Part shown: one piece after another, positions 58,772 to 64,000 of the stretch | How the letters are laid out: the number at the start of each line of letters is the position of its first letter | Position numbering within the stretch: position 1 is the stretch's first letter | NCBI GenBank assembly: GCA_021432605.1 | Contig: MU271147.1 | Coordinates: 2,418,001-2,482,000 of the forward strand | Length of the DNA: 64,000 nt | Direction of reading: 5' to 3' | Source of the DNA: Coniochaeta sp. PMI_546 | Lineage: Eukaryota > Ascomycota > Sordariomycetes > Coniochaetales > Coniochaetaceae | The notes under the pieces: model-generated | Told to the model about the DNA's origin: nothing | The model's input: only the letters and a program-made list of their open reading frames with translations | Database searches by the model: none | Made by a program: the position numbers and the translations under genes

Positions 58772-61700
58772 GATGGTAGCTCTGGAGAAGGGATCCTGCG
58801 GCGAAGTGCGGACAGGAACCCGAAAAGTGATCAGACTTGGGGTATAAGGCGGAAAATGGACCGAAAAATGACAGTGAAGCTTTGAAAACAAGACCCTAAA
58901 CAGACAATGGAACGAAGGGGGGGCGGCACAAGGGTCATTAAGTACAAGAGTAAGTAGTGTATACGCTTCCGCCGCTATGGAAATTGGCACCAGGCTGTTT
59001 CAAAGTCTTGGCGGCGAGACGAGAAATTCCACGACGGGGTCCGGTTACTCTCAGGCCCTCCCTAGGCAACGCCCTTGCAGCGCCTCGGGTTGGATCCTTT
59101 GAGGGGCCACAGAGGCGGCGATGACTGGTTGCATGCCATGGCAGCCAGTGAGAGCAAAGCCGGCACGTCGGGAATAGAGGCGCAGCAGGGCCTTGATTTC
59201 TATTTGAAGTCCACGACATCATTGGCCACAAATCCCTGTCGGGTTCTTGCTCAGGCTCGCTGTCAAGCCTCACGGTGATCGTAATACGTAACTAGCAGCT
59301 GACAGGGTCTTTTCGAAGTTTAACGAGCATGACTTCGTCCCCAAACACTGTGGCGTTTGCCGTGTTTCCCGTCGCGAACCTAGAGAGTATTTCCTTGCGA
59401 ACACAATGGCAATCGTTTTTTAGCTTCCCCATAATGTATTCAGGGTATTGTGAGTCATGAAGAATGAATGATTCAATGAACGAGGTTACGAGGTTGGAGA
59501 AGGGCAAAACTGAACCAAGGATCTGGTTTCGGTGGATCTGGCATATGCGCCTCACCGTCACCAACAAACATCGCCAAACCAAGATTCAGGTCGTTACTGC
59601 AAAGTAAGCACGCAGCACGCTATCCCCATCCGGGGAAAGGGCAGATCGACAAACTGCCAAGGAGTGCCCAGGCCTTCAGCCATTAGCCACACTTCAGCTG
59701 CGCCCGAATTGGCATCCATTTCAACATCCATGCCCTCAGTCCCACGAGAGAAACTTGAGACGAAAGCTTGAATCGACTCCCATCGTACATGAAGCCTGGA
59801 AAGCATGGGAGCACTGTTATGCTTGGTCGGATGCAGCCCGCAAGTGCGACGAGATCCGATGGCAATCTCCTTTTCTCGCGTTAATATCCCACGGTACACG
59901 GAAACCTTCAGCTGCCAAGGCCCATAGCGTGGGCCGCCCCAACCGACTCGAGCGCGAGATCGACGTTAAATGCCTGAGCCTCAGCGCCGTCAGCTCGGCA
60001 TGACTTTCTGCGGTCACTTCCTGTGTGCCGCAAGTCCGACTTTATGTTTGCTTGTGATGTTGGCTTTCGGATGTAAACGGCCGCCGTCGTAGGGCAGCAG
60101 AGGTTTGTGCCGAGGCCGTGGGCTTGGTCAAGTGACAAGGATCGGCACCCAACCTGTTGTAGAGTGTGTGATTTGAAAGAACATTGTTGGCGATGTGCTC
60201 AGTCACGAGTGTTGCATACCTTGGAGACAAGAGAGGTAATCGTAAAACCTTGTGTCACCGAACTACGTACTATGCTGAGGATCCCCACTCGCCTGTCATG
60301 GTGATATTTCTCTGCAGAAAAAACATGGCTGCCAGAGCGAGTGATAGATGATACTCACGCTTCCGTGCTCACACGCAGTACTTGAAAGCTTGGCCAGAAT
60401 CTTCTCTCCCGGCTTTCCTTCACTCTCCTCCAGGTGTCGTGTAGAGACATTCTCATGCGTCCTGGAACCTACTCCTCCATTGAAGCTGGCTGCCTTTGCC
60501 GCTACCCATCCGGCAGCAGCAACACCAGCGCCCTGGATCACACTATTGACTGTTCTCGGTGCCGCTCCGCCATCACCTGCGCTCTATAAAATGGCAAATG
60601 TTCTACCCGTGGCGACATCACCTTTGCCGGCCTGTGCGCCAGCAGCAGTGATCTGCCAATCACCCCTCCGGGTCCGAAGCCGACAGTCGCCAGCAAAAGT
60701 TAAGTCACGACTCCGGGTGCGGCAGCTGCGCCCGGTCCAACGACACCGTCACTTGTACAGACGGCTGGGCCGGCTCATCCACCGCCCATAATCCAGCCCG
60801 CTGAGAACACTGTCGATCCCCTTCGAGAACGTAGCTTATATGCTCTGATATATAAGATGGACCTGTCTGCAGGCAAGGAGGCGCTCATCGTCCCAGCAGC
60901 AGGACTATCGATCGACATGACCACCTGATACTGCTCTACCGCTTCCGCAATACGAACATGAACGTCGATTCGGGATAGGTAGTCCTTGGCCCACGGACAG
61001 AAATGCGCACGCGGTAGACCTGGAGCCGGCCATGGCAACATGCGAACGAGCTACTGCACCCGCAACTGCAATAGTGATTGCGACTTGGGAATATCTTATC
61101 CTCGGATCTAGTCAGGCCTGACTTGGCGGCTGGGAGGATATAGTCATTCAGGAGATCCTCAGTCTTGCCAGCGACTTGGGCCGGTCTCCCTCAAATGTCG
61201 GCTCGGGAGGCCTTCTCAGTGAGAGAGCATAGGAGGGGACTTCCATCACAGAGTTGTTTCCCCCGACCTGCGAGGCGGCAGCGTTGTAGCGAAGCCAGCC
61301 GCAGCTGTGGAGACGGGCATTATTGTTCTTGAGGATCGAAGCTTAAACTGTTCCTGGTGTATCAGCAGAGATAGGATTCCCAGATTGACGACTCCCGCAT
61401 ATCGGTCTCAGGCGACGCACAGGTTAAAGAGCCACGACCGTTGGGACCGAGTTAGGTGACCGAGTGCTTGGCTCAAGATGAAATCTACCAGCATATGCCA
61501 ACCGATGAATGCTTAATAGTGAGTCTGCCCATTGTCATCTTGACCATACTGGTTGGTTGGTGTCCCTCGGTGACTTGCAATGATTGGCTAGAAGCAGGCG
61601 GCCTATCGTGAGGCCATGTCATAAGGTGAGTGAGCAAGATGGAGGAAGGTGATCATAGGTACTTACACGGCTCAATGGGAGAACGCGAGTGACGAATAAA

Positions 61701-62307
61701 CCACATATCGAGAGCATGAGCTAGGAGATGCTTGATACAGGCTACTGAAGGCTATAAAGGCCTGAGAGGGCAAAGGAAGCAGTGTATTATAGTATCGCAG
61801 CTACGGTTGTTGGTGGAGGGTGACAGCCTCCTTAACCGGAGACAGCATATTTTGCGTGGTCGTATAGAATATCCCACAGAGACGTACTATTCCCTTAATC
61901 ATTTTCGAGCAGTCAAGTAACACTAGTCGGAGGCCATATGTCGTGTTTCCCTCACCTCTACATTCGACGCAGGACATGACAACTTAGGGCGAATAGGAAG
62001 TGACAGCACGTTAACTGGACGGCAAATGAACCCCAATCGAGTGAATTATCTCGAAAGACACCACCAATGAACTGCTTGCTATATAACATTTCACTTCATT
62101 ACCATTGCCACATTCTGCCCGATAACTCGCCCGTAACTGATGCAAAGCCGTCCGGAAACATGCATACCAAACTCCCCAAGACATGCGATGCCGATTGAAC
62201 CATGACTGAAATCACGCCAAACCAGCTCAACCAGCTCAACCACCTCTACCGCCCCGGTACGTGTGTACTATCACACTCTCTACTGTACAAAAGTACAACG
62301 AGATAGC
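58772..62307. other. Large gene-poor interval with one decayed gene
   Basis: About 3.5 kb. The only recognisable content is a minus-strand remnant of an IFI6/IFI27-like gene at about 60380-60690. A Pro/Ala-rich plus-strand frame across 60700-60930 and a minus-strand frame at 60775-61041 are open but unrecognised. Confidence 0.4.
60380..60690 (-). pseudogene. Decayed IFI6/IFI27 (ISG12)-like small hydrophobic protein gene
   Basis: On the minus strand the sequence reads GFGPGGVIG, then in a different frame AAGAQAGKGDVATGRTFAIL, a TAG (60584-60586), SAGDGGAA and NSVIQGAGVAAAGWVAAKAA. The order Gly-Phe-Gly-x-Gly-Gly-Val, QAG-x-G-x-V, F-A-x-L-Q-SAG is the pattern of the interferon-inducible 6-16 family, which occurs in fungi as well as animals. 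The stop replaces the usual Gln (CAG to TAG, a C-to-T change) and one frame shift separates the first part, so the copy looks broken. A GTGAGT after CEHGS may be the remnant of an intron donor. Similarity is from memory and should be verified. Confidence 0.4.
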
Positions 62308-63523
62308 CTACTGACGAGCCTCCTCAACAGCCACACTAGGCTTCACCTGCCGTGATGGTGAGTACAGCCTAAACTGCACAAAGATGACAACATCCTCGAC
62401 GATTGTGCCCAGCGATCCAAGAAGCCACGGCAAAGCCGTAAGGATATACTGCGGCTTCTGCGAATACGCGATCAGGCTCGCGCCGTAGGTGAAGTTGCCC
62501 GTCAGCGACAGGAGGAAGAACAGCAGCGCCAGGCCCTCACACGACTTCTCCCTGTAGTTCTTGATGATCTGCGGTACTCGTGCGCTGTCAAAGTGTTAGA
62601 GTTGTCCCCTACCCTCGCCACAGAATGGGCCACAGAATAAGGGAAATAGTGCAACATACCAGAGATACGCAACAGCACTGAAATACCCCAACGCAAGCCC
62701 GATCTTGGAGGTTGTCTCCTCCGGCTCAGGCAAGCCCGAGTCAACATCCCACGCCCCCATCTTGTACGAGATGAACCACCCGGCCACACCAACGACCCAC
62801 ACGGCCCCCAGACTCAGAGCGTTATTTAGCCAGGGGTGGCTGTCGGGCCTGTCGTCCTCGCCGGTAATTATGCGGGACAGGGAGATCTCGCTGTTCTCCT
62901 GACGCATGCTGTGACGGCGGTGCGACCCCGGGAGGCCGAGGGAGCTGCTGCGCCGCCGCGAGAGGAGGGGGGAGTCCTCGCTTGCCTCCGATTCGGCGTC
63001 GGCGGCCAGAGTGCTGCTGCCGGTCGAGGAGGTACGATGGTGCCTGTGGGGGTGGTGGTGGTGGCGGGAGCGCCGCCGGGCGTTGAGAGTGTTGTAGTAT
63101 GTGCATTGAGCTATCAGGACGAGGTCGGCGAAGCAGAAGTAGACTGCTAGGCCGATTGCTGTAGGTGCGAGGGATGTCCAGAGTGCGCCTTGGAAGACTT
63201 CATTAGGTCCTGGTGACAGCCGAGCAATTGGCATATGAGGCGGTCTTACCTAAGAGGTTGGCGACGTCACCTGTGAGCCATATGAATAGGAAGCCCATGG
63301 ATAGGCCGTCTGCACTCTTGGCCCTGTAGTTTGCGATGAGCTGTGGTAGCTACGATTTCAGTTAGCCATGTGTGCGAATCATTGGAAGAGCTTTTCAAGG
63401 TGAACACACCAGCAGACATATCCAGGCTGTCAGACTTATACTGCCAAAAATGCCTGATATGGCCTGGTTAAGAGACGGGCCCTGCGTCGCCGCCGACCAG
63501 ACGACGGACAATAGAGCTGCCAT
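62308..63523 (-). CDS. PQ-loop repeat protein, YPQ/RTC2-type vacuolar amino-acid transporter
   Basis: Seven-helix PQ-loop protein, 339 residues in four exons: 63523-63410, 63349-63250, 63188-62660, 62584-62308. Introns of 60, 61 and 75 bases have GT..AG ends, two with CTAAC branches, and all close in phase. The two PQ loops are both complete: LPQLIANYRAKSADGLS and ARVPQIIKNYREKSCEGLA, each preceded by a hydrophobic helix (SISLTAWICL, YFSAVAYLC). The central loop between the repeats is about 100 residues, His/Arg/Ser-rich (HHHHPHRHH and SPLLSRRRSSS), as in fungal YPQ proteins. Yeast Ypq1-3 export cationic amino acids across the vacuolar membrane and are sorted in response to lysine. The same role is inferred here. 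The first exon starts MAALLSVVWSAATQG. An acidic dileucine-like EDSPLLSRR could be a vacuolar sorting signal. Confidence 0.92.
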
Positions 63524-64000
63524 GTTGAGGATGTCACCACAACACGAAGGAACGGAGGTTGGAGAAAGAGGTTGGAGAGATGATATGAGGTCAGCAGCGA
63601 CTCATGAATTCAGGCAAGTATAAACACTTCAATCAATTGGTGACTTGCGTGCAGACGCTGAGCATGGCGGGAAGAGTCAGTGGCATCGAACGGTGAAGAG
63701 GGCTGAGGTCACCAGGTCCTTATCGTGGGGTTACTCAGAGATAAGACAGTTTTGCGCCGACCAACCAATCAGGAGCGTCGAATGATTTCTGCATTTCACG
63801 CTTTCCCTTTCTTTTGATAGGCAGGCAGCTTGTTACATAGTACATACACTAGCTTGACCGATAAAGCTCCAACGCGGGGAAGGTGCAGTGATGCAGGGAT
63901 GCAATGTGTGGAGATCGGGGATGACATTCGATGCACGATGGATGTCCCACCTGGAAAGTTGTATCTTGGCCTTGCACCCATATCCGGTGGTGAGCTTTTT
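63524..64000. other. Upstream region of the PQ-loop gene
   Basis: The last 477 bases hold the presumed promoter of the minus-strand PQ-loop gene and the right window edge. No supported gene or repeat. Confidence 0.4.

Noticed and set aside
60348-60791. 147-codon plus-strand frame rich in Pro/Ala/Arg
   Set aside because: It is the opposite strand of the decayed IFI6-like gene, whose minus-strand reading explains the open frame better.

Overview
The window looks like nuclear DNA of a filamentous ascomycete (Pezizomycotina). The genes carry short introns of about 50-150 bases with GT..AG ends and CTAAC/CTGAC-type branch points, and the coding sequence is GC-rich. The content is typically mould-like: WSC-domain secreted protein, AflR-type Zn2Cys6 regulator, GPI-anchored aspartic protease, Gyp2/Mdr1-type TBC protein, YPQ-type PQ-loop protein. 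A Sordariomycete-like fungus is my best guess, at low confidence. Exon boundaries were set by eye from splice signals, phase and protein continuity. I saw no rRNA gene, convincing tRNA, CRISPR array or recognisable transposon.

Layout. 1-3.2 kb: oxysterol-binding protein (minus, cut by the window start). 4.0-4.9 kb: LSB1/PIN3-like SH3 protein. 7.3-7.9 kb: Nudix hydrolase. 9.1-9.9 kb: dienelactone hydrolase. 10.6-11.7 kb: short-chain dehydrogenase. 13.7-15.4 kb: AreA-GATA-like-module protein with a long disordered tail. 15.4-19.8 kb: gene-poor. 19.9-21.1 kb: mitochondrial SDR of D-arabinitol dehydrogenase type. 22.0-25.5 kb: divergent leucine-catabolism pair, methylcrotonyl-CoA carboxylase beta subunit and isovaleryl-CoA dehydrogenase. 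26.5-28.2 kb: GPI2. 31.0-34.2 kb: 1000-residue WSC protein. 35.6-39.2 kb: TBC RabGAP. 41.1-42.3 kb: PKA-type catalytic subunit. 44.0-45.8 kb: tail-anchored inositol-polyphosphate 5-phosphatase. 47.6-49.1 kb: casein kinase 1. 49.1-53.1 kb: gene-poor. 53.1-54.3 kb: lone AflR-like regulator. 56.2-56.5 kb: two-exon, 53-residue secreted peptide. 57.4-58.8 kb: yapsin-like protease. 58.8-62.3 kb: gene-poor, with a decayed IFI6/IFI27-like gene. 62.3-63.5 kb: PQ-loop vacuolar transporter.

How the genes work together. The clearest functional unit is the mccB/ivd pair. They catalyse neighbouring steps of mitochondrial leucine breakdown (isovaleryl-CoA to 3-methylcrotonyl-CoA to 3-methylglutaconyl-CoA) and share a promoter of about 330 bases. 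Several others are housekeeping genes of membrane traffic and lipid or phosphoinositide biology (OSBP, Gyp2/Mdr1, 5-phosphatase, GPI2, PQ-loop) or signalling (PKA, CK1), with no sign of co-regulation. Points of most interest are the tiny secreted peptide, a CK1 C-terminus that depends on removal of a terminal intron, introns that are stop-free and in frame, the decayed IFI6-like gene, and a dispersed palindromic TAAGGTAC motif confined to intergenic DNA.
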